Assembly (NCBI GenBank): GCA_027886175.1
Contig: JAJNNQ010000027.1
Span: 7,206,001-7,270,000 of the forward strand
Direction: 5' to 3'
Length of the DNA: 64,000 nucleotides
Origin: Phylloscopus collybita
Lineage: Eukaryota; Chordata; Aves; Passeriformes; Phylloscopidae
The stretch's first letter is position 1; the number at the start of each line of letters is the position of its first letter. The position numbers and the translations under genes are program-made. Below the pieces are notes generated by a model, which made no database searches, was not told the DNA's origin, and saw only the letters and a program-made list of their open reading frames with translations. Positions 35,501 through 46,639 of the stretch are shown one piece after another.

Positions 35501-38500
35501 AAGAGGAGGCCTGGATTTGGGAAATCCCTTGAGGTGGGCTGTAAGACAGCTCTTAAGAGGACTGCCTGGGTCATGGTTGGACTCAAGGATCTTGGAGGTC
35601 TTCTGCACCCTTAGTGATTCTATAATCCTATGATCCTGCAGGTTGCTGTTAGGTCAGCATGTGGGTTTGGGCACAGCTGGGTGTGTAGGGCAATAAAAGA
35701 AAGGGAAGAATTGGCCTGGTGTGTGCCAGCTCCCTGCAGCTGGTTTGCTGTAGCAGTGGGTGTGCGCTGCCAGAGAGGCCAGAGGTTCCCTGATACCAGT
35801 GCTTGTGTTTGGGAGCAGGAGGTCAAAGACCAAATGGGCTTCTCCCTCTCTCCTATGGGGCATAACGTGCCCCTGGACCCAAATGTTAGCAGTGCAGCCC
35901 AGCTTTCACTGAGTCCACTGTCAGTGGGAGCATGAGCAGCTCCCTGCTGTTAATGATACTTTGCACAGGCTATTGGTGTTCTCCCAGCTGTCCTGCCTGA
36001 GCTGGGCACTCCCCGAACCCTTAGGTTGGAGCAGATGTTAACTAACCATCTGTGACAGCAGTGTTTGGCTTTACTCCTCCTACCTTGGGCAGTGTTCTCT
36101 GGGGTGGGGAGTGCCTGGCAGCCGTCTGTGTTCGTGGTGTTCGGTGGCACGTGGAGGCTGCTGGGCATCGGGAAACACTGCCAGGCTCCAGCTGAACCCT
36201 GCTCACAGGGCACCCTTGGCTCCTTTGTGGCTCGTGGCACTGATGTTGCACCCCTGCCTTTTGCAGTTTCACGATCACCTGATCAGCCCCAAGGAGTTTG
36301 TCCACCTGGCAGGCAAGTCCACCTTAAAGGATTGGAAGCGAGCGATCCGGATGAACGGGATCATGCTCCGGTCAGTCCCTTCCTTTGTATCTCTGGACAC
36401 TTCTTTCTGGGGGATTGTGGTGGGGTGGAACAGAACCTTTGGAATGGCAGTTTTGTTCCTGAGGGAGCAAATGAACCACTAAACGTTTGTCTTAATGACA
36501 GCCCGGTCCCAAATGTGGTCAGTCCAATGGCTTTGTTCTGTCCTTGTGCCTAGGGAATAATTTGGGGCAAGAAATATTTCTCTAGTCTTTTCAGGGCTTG
36601 AACCACACTGAGTTTCCAGCTGGTATAGGGACATTGGGAATTTTAATGGCTGTTGGTGGTTGGGCCATGCTGTCTGTGGATTCTCAGCATGACCCACCAA
36701 ATGAAATCAGTCTGGTCATCACCAGTGCTCTGGTTGCAGCACTCCTGGTTGACATCACTTCTAAATAAGTCCTTGGCAAAGAAAAAAAAAAAAGCTTCTT
36801 TATTGCAAGCATTTCTCTTCTCTAGTATTAACTCCAGTAATTCAATTCCTCTACAGTCCTCCAGAACACCAGCCTGAGACTGTGATTTAATTAAAGTCTT
36901 TCTCTGCCTTTGGGCAGGATAAAAAAGAATCACCTCTTTCCCCAGGAATTGTCAGTGGTTTTGTGCTCTTTTCACAGGGTGACGTTGCCTTTCCCTGTAT
37001 TCTTCTGCTTCAATGCAGGCATCTCCCATATTCCTTTTAAGCAGCTTTTGCTCCACATAAATTTTGCATAATAGGTTTAGACTCTGTCAAGGCAGGGTTT
37101 TGAGAGGGGGGAAAAAAAGCTTGAGGGGAATGTCTGAAGGCAAACTCAGCAGCCCATGGGAGCAAATCTTGGGAAGCTGAGGTGATTGTTGGCCAGCAAG
37201 GCCTGGGAGTGTTTTGGAGATAATGTTCTTGGATTGGAAGATCCCATGTTCCAGTGTTGCCATTCCCTTTGAATGAGATGAGAGACCTGATTTTAGTTTA
37301 TAGATAGGGTTGTGTCCTGTCTTATTTTGAGCTGTAGAGTCAAAAAGGCAAGAAAGAAGCTCCCTGTGGTCTCACCCTGAACTGAGACTCCAGCTGACCC
37401 TTTGGCTGGAAGCTGCAGCTTCAGAGGGGATGTGCTGGTGGGACCAGATAGGGACTCCCTTTTCCCCTTCCTCAAGAAATAAGTTAATCAGTCCCAGTAA
37501 GGGCTCCTGTTGGCTTTGCCTGCTCTCCTGGTGTTTTAAGACTCAGAAGTTTGGGGTGAAGGCCACCAGGAACTGCATCTCAGGGCTCTTAGCTGTTGCT
37601 GATGTGCCTGTCCCTTGTGCTTGCCCCCTGTCTTTCAGGAAGATTATGGATTCAGGAGAGCTGGATTTCTACCAGCACACAAAGGTCTGTTCCAACACCT
37701 GCCGGAGCACCAAAATTGACCTGACTGGAGCCAGGGTGTCCCTGACCAGCCAGACATCAACAGAGTACATCCCTCTGACTCCTGCCTCTGCTGATGGTAC
37801 GTGCAGCCATTCCTCACCCTCAGCAGGGGCTTTGATGCATCAGAGTACACAAATGCCATATAACCAAGGTCCCTGTGGCTGCTCCGTATCTGGAAGTGTC
37901 CAAGGCCAGGTTGGACAGCACTTGGAGCAATCTGGTCTAGTGGAAGGTGTCCCTGCCTATGGCAGGGGGTTGGAATGAGATGAGCTTTGAGGTCCTTTCC
38001 AACCCCAACCATTCTCTGATTTTATGAATTTGACCTATAATTACAGGCAACTGTTTCATTGGAAAGCATTCTAATTTTGAAATACTTCTGTGTTTAACTC
38101 CTTTTGCCCCTGAGCATTTAGGACAACCCCAAAAGTGCCCCACATCCCAAGCTCCTGGTGGTGTCTCTGGGACAGGATAAGCCCCTTGGCTTAAGCTCTG
38201 CAGAGCACCCATCCACCACATCCTGGGATTGTGATGCACAGCACAGCCCCCTCCAAGCCTCTCTGTTCAACATGAGCTCATTAATGGGAGATGTTTGCCA
38301 GCTGCTGGGCTGTGCTGCAGTAACCAGAGCCCTGAAAGCTGCGGAGTAAAGGAGCAGAGGGACTGGATTTAATGGCTGCAACTGAGCATTCCAAAGGCTC
38401 TGCACAGCTCCGTGGGGCTCTGGCCAGATTCCCATCCATCCCGCTCCTGCGCACAGCATGAATGACGCCTGTTCCCCGGCTCTATGGTAACAAAACTGCT

Positions 38501-41166
38501 GAGATTTGGCAGAGCTGGAGGGAAGGAGGAATCCCCCCTGCATCCCTGTGCAGTAGTGGGGCTGCTCTTCCCTTGGAGGCTTTATAGAAACCTTCCAGAG
38601 AAACAGTGGCTGGGTAAAAAGGCCAAAAGAAATCAAACTTTAAATCTGTTTGACTTTTGCCCTGAGCAGTGCTGGTGTGTTTGCAGGGGGGGACAGGAGG
38701 GAAATGCTGCTCTCAAGCATGTGTTCTTGTGTTGCAAAGGTTGCAGGAGCAATTCCTGGGGGTTGCATTCAAGTGTAAGAAAATAAGTATAGCTGGCACT
38801 GCAACCACTTGGGTATTTCTGCTCAGCACTGAGATCTGCATTCAAACAGATGTGATCCTGTGCAATATAAAGGAGAAGTCACAGAAATGCAGCAAGGGAG
38901 TGCTTCCCTTGGAAACAGCCTGTGAAAATACAGGGAAGAGTCAGGACCTGGGAATTTTTTTTCTCTTCTTTTTTGCTATTGGTTGCAGTGAACGGATCCC
39001 CAGCTACAATAACCATAGAAACATGTGAGGATGCCAGTGATTGGAGCACCAGCATTGGAGGTATGGCTTGGGATCCCGCAGGGCTCGCTGGGTGGAGGAG
39101 GTGTGGGGAAAGAGGGAAGCAGCAGGATAAGGAGCAGGAAGGACCCTCTTACCAGAGCAGCCTTGCATGAACCTCCACTGGGATTATTCCTTTGCTGCTT
39201 ATGGAATTAGCACTGTGTTATATCCCACCAGTGTGCAGGCTGGCTGTGCAACCTTGGGATGAAGCTGTTTCCAAGCACCAACATATCAAAGCCAGGGCCA
39301 AATGTGGCTCTAGGGGGGGGGAAAATTCTTATCAGAGGGGTCATGAAATCATTCTCCTTGGTGCTGTTGGTCGTAGCAAAGTGTCCATCTCCTTTGTGTC
39401 CATGCTCTGGGTGGGCTTTGCCCCAGCCCTGTGTCCTCAGGGGTCTCTCCCACCCTGTAGGGGTGTCCACAGGGAACCCACAGCAGATTACCATTAAACC
39501 CTGCCGAGGATTTTGAGGTTCTCCCTTGCTTCCTCTTTCTCCAGATGATACCTTTGCTTTTTGGCAAGGTCTAAAGGACAGTGGTCTCCTGGAAGAAGTG
39601 ATCCATGAGTTCCACCAGGAGCTGGTGGAGACCATGAAGGGCTTGCAGCAGCGAGCACAGGATCCCCCACTGCAGCTTGGGGGTAAGGATGGTGGTCAGT
39701 CATCTTGGGAGAGGAGCTTGTGGGTTATTTTATCCTTAGGGATATCTGGATGGCACAATAGGAACATAGCTCATTATCAAAAAAAAAAAAAACCCAAACA
39801 TCTCATTTCTGCCTGATTAGTGAGGCTGCACTTGGGGGTAGTTCAGGTGACCTCAGTTCTCCAATTCCCCATGCTTGGGACTTCCTCTCTGCTGGCACTG
39901 GGTCTGGACAAATGCTTGGCTTGGGAACTGAGATGGAATTCAGGCCGTTGGAATAACGATGCAGCAAGCAGCTACAGTGCCAGCAGATTTCTTATCACCC
40001 CTGCTAGGCAGAAGAGGACTGTTTATATGCCAGTGACCTCTTGCCCTTTCTCATGGCTTCTGCCTTCTCCTCTTCCCCAGCCCCTTGCATTATCCTCCCG
40101 CAGATTTTGGCTCTCTCAGCTGGACATGTTTGTCGTCGTGTGGCTTTTGCCAAGCCACAAATAGTTTGCGCGGGGAATTCTGCTTTCTCAAAGATTCTGT
40201 GTCTTGTTTTGAAGATGCTGTTTTACTCAACAACGTAGTCCAGAACTTTGGGATGCTGGATCTGGTCAAGAAGGTCCTGGCCAGCCACAAGTGCCAGATG
40301 GATCGCTCGAGGGAGCAGTACACACGGGATTTGGCAGGTATGCCCTGGACACACCGGTGTGGCACCGAGCATCGCTGCCAGCACCTTTTCTTTTGGGCTG
40401 AGAAAGTTGGGGTTTTGTTAAAAGCTGGTGTTGGTTAAACCAGCCACACCAGGCATTGCCACAGGCCTGTGGGAAGCTTGTCCAGGGTCCAGGCTGAGCC
40501 AAACCTCTTCTCTCTCCAGCTCTGGAGCAGCAGTGTGATGAGCACCGCAAGCGAGCGAAGGAGCTGAAGCACAAATCGCAGCATCTCAACAACGTCCTGA
40601 TGACCCTCACCCCCGTCTCTGTTCCCACGCCTCTGAAACGCCCCAGGCTGACCAGGGCCACCTCCGGACCAGCTGCCATCACCTCCCAAGTCCTGTCCCA
40701 GCCAGCACAGCTCGCTGTCACCCCCGGCGTGCCAGTGTCCCAGGTTGCCAATCTCCCTCTTGGCAAAGTGGTCTCGGCCCTCCCTCCTTCGGTGCTGGGG
40801 AAGAGCCCAGCCCAGCCCCCCGCTGCCAGCTCCCCGGCCTCCCCTCTGCTGGGGGGGTACACGGTGCTGGCCTCTGCCGGCTCCACCTTCCCCGGCACGG
40901 TGGAAATCCACCCGGACGCTTCCAACCTGACGGTGCTGAGCACGGCTGCGGTCCAGGATGGCAGCACGGTGGTGAAGGTGATGAGCCCCTTCCAGCTCCT
41001 GACGCTCCCAGGACTTGGCACGACCATCCAGAATGTGACACAAATAGCTCCCAGTGGGAGCACGGTCGTGACTGTCCCGTCCGGTGCCGCCGAGGCCGCC
41101 GGGGATGAGCACGCTGCCGCCGCCATCGAGGTGACTGCAGTGGCTGATGAGGCGGAGCAGAAGTGA
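29433..41166 (+). CDS. GMEB2: GMEB2, glucocorticoid modulatory element-binding protein 2
   Basis: GMEB2 is a nuclear SAND-domain DNA-binding factor that, with GMEB1, binds the glucocorticoid modulatory element and tunes glucocorticoid-receptor responses. Nine coding exons (29433-29563, 33916-34013, 34742-34869, 36267-36370, 37639-37796, 38989-39060, 39545-39682, 40215-40337, 40520-41166) total 1599 bases and encode 532 residues, against about 530 in human. The N-terminus is MATPDVSVHMEEVVVV. An acidic segment and an eight-alanine run follow. The SAND domain spans about residues 85-170, with its DNA-contact KDWK motif at 140-143 and a Cys-containing zinc-binding tail (CSNTC). A charged coiled-coil segment starts near residue 318 (ALEQQCDEHRKRAKEL). 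The Ser/Pro/Thr-rich C-terminal half is glutamine-poor and probably regulatory. All junctions are GT-AG and in phase. It looks intact. Confidence 0.97.
29564..33915 (+). other. GMEB2: GMEB2 intron 2 (4.35 kb)
   Basis: No coding exon of another gene is recognised. It contains a CR1 3' fragment (about 32757-32997). The section 33000-33345 resembles an internal CR1 segment only weakly and is left unassigned. Confidence 0.7.
32757..32997 (+). mobile_element. CR1 LINE 3' fragment in GMEB2 intron 2
   Basis: Near-complete CR1 3' terminus: 'ttagatattgggaagaaatt', 'gtgaggccctggcacaggct', 'gagaagctgtggctgcccca', 'tggagcaacctgggagagtg' and 'gattctgtgtttctatg'. Confidence 0.9.
33916..34013 (+). CDS. GMEB2: GMEB2 coding exon 2
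   Basis: Residues 44-76, from GGDINEDTLETEN through an eight-alanine run (GCA/GCT codons) to DLKEAVL. The acceptor is TTCCCAG and the donor is CTAG/GTAGGT in phase 1. The alanine run is also present in the human protein and is a possible length-variable site. Confidence 0.94.
34742..34869 (+). CDS. GMEB2: GMEB2 coding exon 3 (start of SAND domain)
   Basis: Residues 77-119, from VKMAEDEDSLEAEIVYP to VNVKCVQ-type SAND sequence (CPGINVKCVQ). The acceptor is the weak-looking GAGAAG after a good pyrimidine stretch; phase and homology fix it. The donor is CAG/GTGAGA in phase 0. Confidence 0.95.
34870..36266 (+). other. GMEB2: GMEB2 intron 4
   Basis: Contains a short CR1 terminus at about 35573-35637 ('catggttggactcaagga', 'tcttggaggtcttctgcacc', then 'gattctataatcctatgat'). 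Nothing else is recognised. Confidence 0.7.
35573..35637 (+). mobile_element. CR1 LINE 3' terminus (short)
   Basis: Only the last 65 bases of a CR1 copy: the 'ggttggactc' to 'cttggaggtctt' block followed by the repeated 'gattctat / cctatgat' terminal signature. Confidence 0.75.
36267..36370 (+). CDS. GMEB2: GMEB2 coding exon 4 (SAND, KDWK motif)
   Basis: Residues 120-153. It holds ISPKEFVHLAGKSTLKDWK, with the KDWK DNA-binding motif at 140-143, then RAIRMNGIML. The acceptor is CTTTTGCAG and the donor is CCG/GTCAGT in phase 2. Confidence 0.97.
36371..37638 (+). other. GMEB2: GMEB2 intron 5
   Basis: Unassigned unique intronic sequence with a short A run near 36780. No repeat or exon is recognised. 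Confidence 0.7.
37639..37796 (+). CDS. GMEB2: GMEB2 coding exon 5
   Basis: Residues 154-206, from KIMDSGELDFYQH through CSNTCRSTKIDLTGARVSL to TPASAD. It covers the end of the SAND domain and its zinc-coordinating Cys/His segment. The acceptor is CTTTCAG and the donor is GATG/GTACGT in phase 1. Confidence 0.96.
37797..38988 (+). other. GMEB2: GMEB2 intron 6
   Basis: A CR1 3' fragment begins about 80 bases after the exon. The rest is unassigned unique sequence without a recognisable exon. Confidence 0.7.
37876..38027 (+). mobile_element. CR1 LINE 3' fragment in GMEB2 intron 6
   Basis: Carries 'gtggctgctccgtatctgg', 'tccaaggccaggttggaca', 'ggtgtccctgcctatggcag', 'ttgaggtcctttccaac' and a terminal 'attctctgattttatg'. 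Confidence 0.87.
38989..39060 (+). CDS. GMEB2: GMEB2 coding exon 6
   Basis: Residues 207-230, VNGSPATITIETCEDASD and onward. The acceptor is GGTTGCAG and the donor is GGAG/GTATGG in phase 1. This small exon is placed by homology and phase. Confidence 0.95.
39545..39682 (+). CDS. GMEB2: GMEB2 coding exon 7
   Basis: Residues 231-276, from DDTFAFWQGLKDSGLLEE through EFHQELVETMKGLQQ to PPLQLG. The acceptor is TTCTCCAG and the donor is GGGG/GTAAGG in phase 1. Confidence 0.96.
39683..40214 (+). other. GMEB2: GMEB2 intron 8
   Basis: Contains a short A tract (about 39780-39792). No repeat family or exon is recognised. Confidence 0.7.
40215..40337 (+). CDS. GMEB2: GMEB2 coding exon 8
   Basis: Residues 277-317, from DAVLLNNVVQNFGMLDLVKK to EQYTRDLA. 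The acceptor is TTTTGAAG and the donor is GCAG/GTATGC in phase 1. Confidence 0.95.
40520..41166 (+). CDS. GMEB2: GMEB2 coding exon 9 (terminal)
   Basis: Residues 318-532. It starts with the charged helix ALEQQCDEHRKRAKELKHKS, continues through a proline/serine/alanine-rich region with KRPRL, a possible nuclear localisation basic patch, and ends AVADEAEQK with TGA at 41164-41166. It is GC-rich, so it throws long antisense open frames that are not genes. Confidence 0.96.
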
Positions 41167-42335
41167 GAGGGGGGGACTTGCCTGGAGGGACGCTGGCCGT
41201 GCCACTCTGGGGGGAGCTGCCTCTTCTCTGGCTGCGCTGTGGGACGAGGAGCGGTGTCACGAGGGGCACGGGCTAACAAGACTCCGAGCGGCTCGTGTTG
41301 GGAGCAAGGAGGTTCAGGTCAGAGGGAAGGAGGGGGGGGAGGAAGGATGCCTGGAGAAGGGAAAGGCAGAAATGCCCTGCCTTGTTTGGAGGAGGGAAGA
41401 AAAAAAGAGCTTATTTTTTTATAAAGCTTTCCTCCCCTGTTCTCTTGGAATAGTTTTCCTGCTCTGGGTGGTCAGCCCAGCCTCGTTGGCAGGCACAGCT
41501 GGAGCAGTGTCCATCAGAGGTGTGGGCAGGAGCGGGGAGAAGGCGGTAGCAAAAAGAAGCTGCCAAGGGGTCTGGTGTGCAGGGAGCTGGCTGCTCCCCA
41601 TCCCTGGGGGCTGCAGGAGTGGAGAGGGATGCCAAGAGCAGGAATTCCATGGATGTGTACAATCACTGACACCAGGAAGGGCTCTGGCAGCATGGGCACA
41701 GGCCCTGGGACGTTGAGTTTTGTGACACTGGGCTTTGGGTGGCAGAAACAAGTGGAAGCTGTTGGAACAGTGGGCATGGTGCTTGCCCAGATCTGCTGGA
41801 GAAGGAGCAGGAAGAGAGGAACCCAACGGGCTGAGAAGAGCTGTGACTTCTGAGGATTAAGGGTCTTTTTCTAGTTTTCTCAAAAAAAAAAAAAAAAAAT
41901 CCATTGTTGGGATTTTTTTAAGCCAACGGCGATTTTTAAGCAAAGCCCTGTTTGGGAAGCTCGTTCTGCATGGCAGAGCCGTGCTGCAGAGTGTGCAGAG
42001 CTGAGCCCCACAGCCGTGCTCCAAGGAGCTCACACTTCCTCACAAGGGGGGACCCTGCTGTCCCCAGCATCCCACGGGAGCTGGATGCTGCCATTCCCTC
42101 CCTGCTGGGATCAAGCAGCTGCTCTGTAACAGGGTGCTCGATGCCCCAGTTCTCCTTCAGCCACCCCAGTCACTCACTCTCAGCAGGTCCCATCCCAGGG
42201 CCTGCGTGTCTCACGCTGTCTCCGGCTGGAAGGAGTCGGGTGCTTGGAGTGTTGGGGTTTCTCCAAACTTGATCTGGCAACAGCAGCAACGACAGGTCAC
42301 TTTATTGAATAATAAATATTTTTTTGAAAGAACCT
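41167..42335 (+). other. GMEB2: GMEB2 3' UTR
   Basis: Runs from the stop to a clear AATAAA at 42311-42316 followed by TTTTTTTGAAAG and a GT-rich patch. It contains an A tract at 41882-41899. The 3' UTR would be about 1.15 kb. Confidence 0.65.
42311..42316 (+). terminator. GMEB2: GMEB2 polyadenylation signal
   Basis: A canonical AATAAA hexamer, preceded by TTGAAT and followed within 20-40 bases by T-rich and GT-rich sequence (TGGTTTATTGTGTTTTT). It is the best-placed signal after the GMEB2 stop. Confidence 0.65.
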
Positions 42336-44469
42336 TGCTGGTTTATTGTGTTTTTTATGCCCAGGTATGACAGCTGGGATTGTGAAATGGGGCTAAGGCA
42401 GGACAGGAACACACTTTATTGAATATAAATGTATGTCTCCTCCGTGTTCCCTCTGGCTGTGGGTGTGCAAGGAGCCTGAAATGCAGCTCCAAAGTCTGGT
42501 TGTCCATGGCACAGTTGGGACAGCCTGGCTGCACCCAGTGCTGATAACCACTGCTCCCCAACCTATGTTTAGAAGAGTTGACACGTAATCAGGAAGAAAA
42601 GTGATCTATTCCTCTGAAGCATTAGATTTTGTTTCGTTTTGGCTGAAACTCAGCTGGGGCCACAATTGAGGAGGAGTCCTGCCTTATCAGAGGTTTTTCC
42701 CTCCCAGCTGGCTGCTGCTAAGATATCGCTGTCATATCTCTGTACTTGGGACAGCAGTAGCGTGTCAGACCGAGGACATATAAAGGGTTGTGATCAGCCT
42801 GAGCTACCTTTTGCCTCTCCAGTGTGAGCAGCACTGCTGAGCCACACCTGAGGTGTGTTTCCAGCCCGAATTCCCCCCTTCCTGTGCTGCAATGGTGAGT
42901 GAATGTCCCTCTGCAACACAGGGACACCTTTCCCCAGCAGTGCCTGGGCTGGAAAGCTGTGGTGCCTTTGCCCAGCCCTGGAGAGCTGTGGGCTGAGCAT
43001 GCTACTGCAGCCATCTCTGCTTTGGCCAGACTCGTCCGGGTTACCCAGGGGCTGTGGGAGAGGGAATGTTCAGGTGGAAAGGGGACAAATGGAGGGACCT
43101 CCTGGCTCCTCTTTAAAGGTGTCTGAGAGGGCATCAGGTGGAGCGTGGGGTGGGACAGGATTTGTGTCAGCTCTGTGTTGGTGTGGTGCAGCAGTGGGCA
43201 GCAAGGGCTGGGGCAGAGCAGAACAAGCTGGAGGCAGCAGCTCTTCTCTGGCTCCGTGCACCTTTACCTGCCCTGGAGACTACAGATCACCTCACCGGCA
43301 AAGCATTCCCAGCGTGGGTGTACTTTGCCCTGCAAAGCAGCTCTTCCTTGGGATGTAAACAGCTCCCCAAGCAATAAAAGCTTAGCAGGCAGATTTAGGC
43401 TGGTGCAATTCTTCCCTCCCTTTGCAGCAGCTCTCGGGGCAGCCCTGGCTCCCTCGAGAGCACGCCTGGGACGTTCAGGGATGCCCCGGTGACCTGCTCC
43501 ACTCCCGGGGTGGCTGTGCTGCCCCCGAGTGTGCCGCGGTGCCTCCCCGCCCGGCCGAGGGCAGCTGGGGGCTTGCAGAGTCAGCAGCTCGGGGTGGGAT
43601 GAGGGCTGAGAAGGAAAAGCAAAGAAGGGAAGTTGTGTGCAGAGGTTATCAGTGTCTGGATGAGTCGCCTCGGGCTGGATGCGGCCGTGGGCGATTGGGC
43701 AACATTCCCTGGCCGGGGAGGGAAGTCCCATGTGAGTGTGGCTGTAGATCCTGGCCTTGCAGCCCTGGTTTCAGCAGGGGTGGTAAAGCATTGCTCGTGG
43801 AGATTACATCCCACCTGTGGATCTGCTCTCCCTCCCCACGGTGCTGACACCTGGGGCTCTGCAGGGGAAGCCCCCAGGCCCTCCCCAGGGGGCTGCACCC
43901 ATCACTGTGGGCTTCCAAGGCTGCAGAGGGTGTCCTGCACCCCACAACTGGGACACTGCTGTGGATACCAATGTGCCAACCTGCTCTATGAGCCTGGGGT
44001 CACTGGGCAGGGCTGGGGCTCTCAGCAGCCATTCTACCAGCCTGGTGCTGCTGGCACGGCCTTCCTGGGGCTCCCTTGGGTGCTCAGGCTGAGATCTGCT
44101 CCCCTTTCATCCCGCGGGGAGCCCAAGGCTGCTCCGCTCACAGCCGGGTGTAGAGGACTCGCACCCAGAGACAAAGTTACGTAAGGAGGGCGGATGATTC
44201 GTCCCAGGTCCCTGTTTTTCCCCGGACTGTGTGGTGATGGAGACTCTGCCACTTGCATGTTCTCCTCCGGGCATCCACGGGAGCAGACTGCAGTGTTTGG
44301 GAAGGAGCAGAGGCTCCCACTTCCCGGCAGCACCGCGAGCAGAGCCTTGCCACAGCCCTGCCTTGGGCAGGGGTGCCAGGGAGTGGGGGCTGTGAGAAAT
44401 CACCAATTCCTCACTCTCTGCGCCTCCCTGGGCAGGTTAGGGCTGTTACCGGGACAGGAGATGCTCCAG

Positions 44470-44880
44470 CATCCTCGCGGGAGGGCTCTCCCGGCTCCCA
44501 GCAACTTCCTCGGACAGGCGCGGGGTTTGCAGCACACAAAGGGCGGCGTGTCTGCTGCTGCGGCGGGGGAACAGCGGCGATGGTTTCCTGGGGAAATCGC
44601 TCCGTGACTGTCGGCCGTGTCGCCGCAGGAATGGAAACCGAAACTCAGCGCTTTCGGCTCGGTGTTTGTTTGTCTAAAATCGGCAGATCCTGGGTTTCGG
44701 CTCTCCCCCGCCCTAATGCTGTGGATGCGGTGACGCAGTTTTGCCTCCTCCCAAAGGAGGCTCCGAGAGTGGCTTCCTGCGCTCTGCCGCCAGCATGGAG
44801 GGACGGCAGAGCCGCCGGCTCCCTGGGCTGCTCCGCTGCTCCTTGTGTGTTGAGCACGGCCGGAAGCTTTACATAATGCA
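44470..44880 (+). promoter_or_regulatory. GC-rich block with a perfect ISRE
   Basis: Contains GGAAACCGAAACTC at 44633-44646, an exact match to the interferon-stimulated response element core GAAANNGAAACT bound by ISGF3 and IRFs. The surroundings are CpG-rich. It lies 7.7 kb upstream of the first HELZ2 coding exon and about 2.3 kb after the GMEB2 polyadenylation signal. HELZ2 is a known interferon-inducible gene, so an enhancer or alternative promoter role is plausible but inferred. Confidence 0.45.
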
Positions 44881-44917
44881 GTTAAAGCTGTTTGCTTCTA
44901 GAGCTGGAGGAAAAATA

Positions 44918-45017
44918 TCCCACCTGTAAAATCAGTGAAACCTCCAGATATCCCACCTGTAAAACCTCCAGATGTCCCACCTGTAAAACCTCCAGATATC
45001 CCACCTGTAAAACCAGA
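44918..45017. repeat. 24-bp tandem repeat
   Basis: The word TCCCACCTGTAAAA recurs at 44918, 44951, 44975 and 44999. The last three are spaced by exactly 24 bases; the first interval carries a 9-base insertion. The unit is TCCCACCTGTAAAACCTCCA plus four bases (GATA/GATG). Confidence 0.92.
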
Positions 45018-46639
45018 GTGAAGCCTCAGTGGCAAGGCTGCTCCCCCTGGGTGAGCTGGGCACTGCCCGTCCTGGCTCCTCAGGGGAGTAGTGCCAGGTA
45101 TTTTGTTTGTTTGCCTCTGCTGTCTGGTGCTGTCACAGACACCTTGGCTGTGGTTTAGAGTCAAGGCTGCAGAGAGGATGACTCCTGCCCCAGGCTGTAG
45201 CAAATGGGGATGGACTCCATCACTACAGACCACTCGGGTACCAGGGCTGGGCCTCACTTGATCTCTCCTTCCCAGGCAGGGATGGGGCCCTGGTGCTGCA
45301 CAAACCGTAACAGTTCCCATGGCAGCTGGGGAGCCCTTCCTGGATGGGAACACAGAGCATGGGGGCTCCATGGGGTCTGATCCTACTGTGAGGCTGAGCC
45401 AGCCACTGCTTCTCACTGACAGAGCACAGAGTGCAGCAGAGCCTGGCAGCTGTGGCTCTGTGCAGGTGGCCATCCTGCCACGGGTCCAGCAGTGACCACA
45501 GTGTTGTTTCACAGACCTGGTGGCTTTGCTGCCCAGGAATGCCTGGTTTCCACAGCCACCCAGTGCTCTGCTGGGATCCATCCTGTGCCCTCTCCTCCAG
45601 TGGCCTGGGCTGCCCCACTCCTCTCCTTGGTGGGAAAACCCTTTTCTTGGCTCCCCAGGGTGCTGCTGGATGGGAGCAAGGTGAGAGCTCCCTCTGAGGC
45701 ACCCAATGGCTGTGACTGCACAAAACAGGAAGGTCAAAAACATAATTTCTCTTCCTCTTTCCACGCGCGTTGACAAAATGTGCCAGAAACCCGTCTCTGC
45801 CCCTCCTTCCCTCTTGCCCCAGTGCCGGCGTGCCCCACAGGCTGGCTCTGTGTTTCCTCCTCCCCTTTGCTTTGAGGAAAAACTTTTCTTTTGTTGCTAA
45901 GGCTGCCTTTGTGTTGAGGTGGCAGCACCAAGCAGGACGTGCCCATCAATCGATGGAAGGATTGAACTGCGTCCCTGTCAGCAGGGACACTTTGCCTCTG
46001 GCGCCTGTGATTTTTTACAGCCACTTTGTGGCTGGAGGTGTGTTAGTTTCCCCGGTTGTTTCCAGGGCTTGCAGCTGGCTTCTGGCATGAAGATAACTCC
46101 ACCGAGTGGGAATGCTGGGGCTTGGCCGCGGTGTTGTGCACAGCCCCTGCTTTACAGGTCAGGACTTTCTGAAGCCTTGTGTCCAGGCTGGTGAGATGCA
46201 GCTGCTGTTGGGGGTTCCTGGGGCCGGGGCTGTTAGAGGAGCTTCGCGGGATTTTGCTTTGGGTGCGTGTGTTGGGGTCATATCGGGTGTCAGGGTTTGT
46301 TGGTTCTGTGTGTGTTATCTGCAAATTCAGCCCATCACCAAACGGTCAGGGGAAGGGCACTGCCTCTGCTGGGATGAGGCGCTGAGCTGCTGTGGTTTGG
46401 GTTTGGTGAGGTGGGAAGGGGCTGAGAAGGGCCCGGCTGCTGAGGAACCCCCATTCCTCGGGCGCTGAGCATCAGCTGATGGTGCTCGTGTGGTAACACG
46501 TGTCCACAAACTGGGGTGCGGGGTCTTGCCCCCCGGCAGTCGGTGCTGCCCCACGAAACACGGTGCAAATGAGACTCGGCTGCTGCCGGGGGTGGGTTTG
46601 GGGTTTGAGTTTGTTTTTGGCTCGAGGCTGAGCTCTGCA

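Noticed and set aside
40266..41279. 337-residue minus-strand open frame
   Set aside because: Antisense shadow of the terminal GMEB2 exon, whose sense frame is clearly the conserved one.
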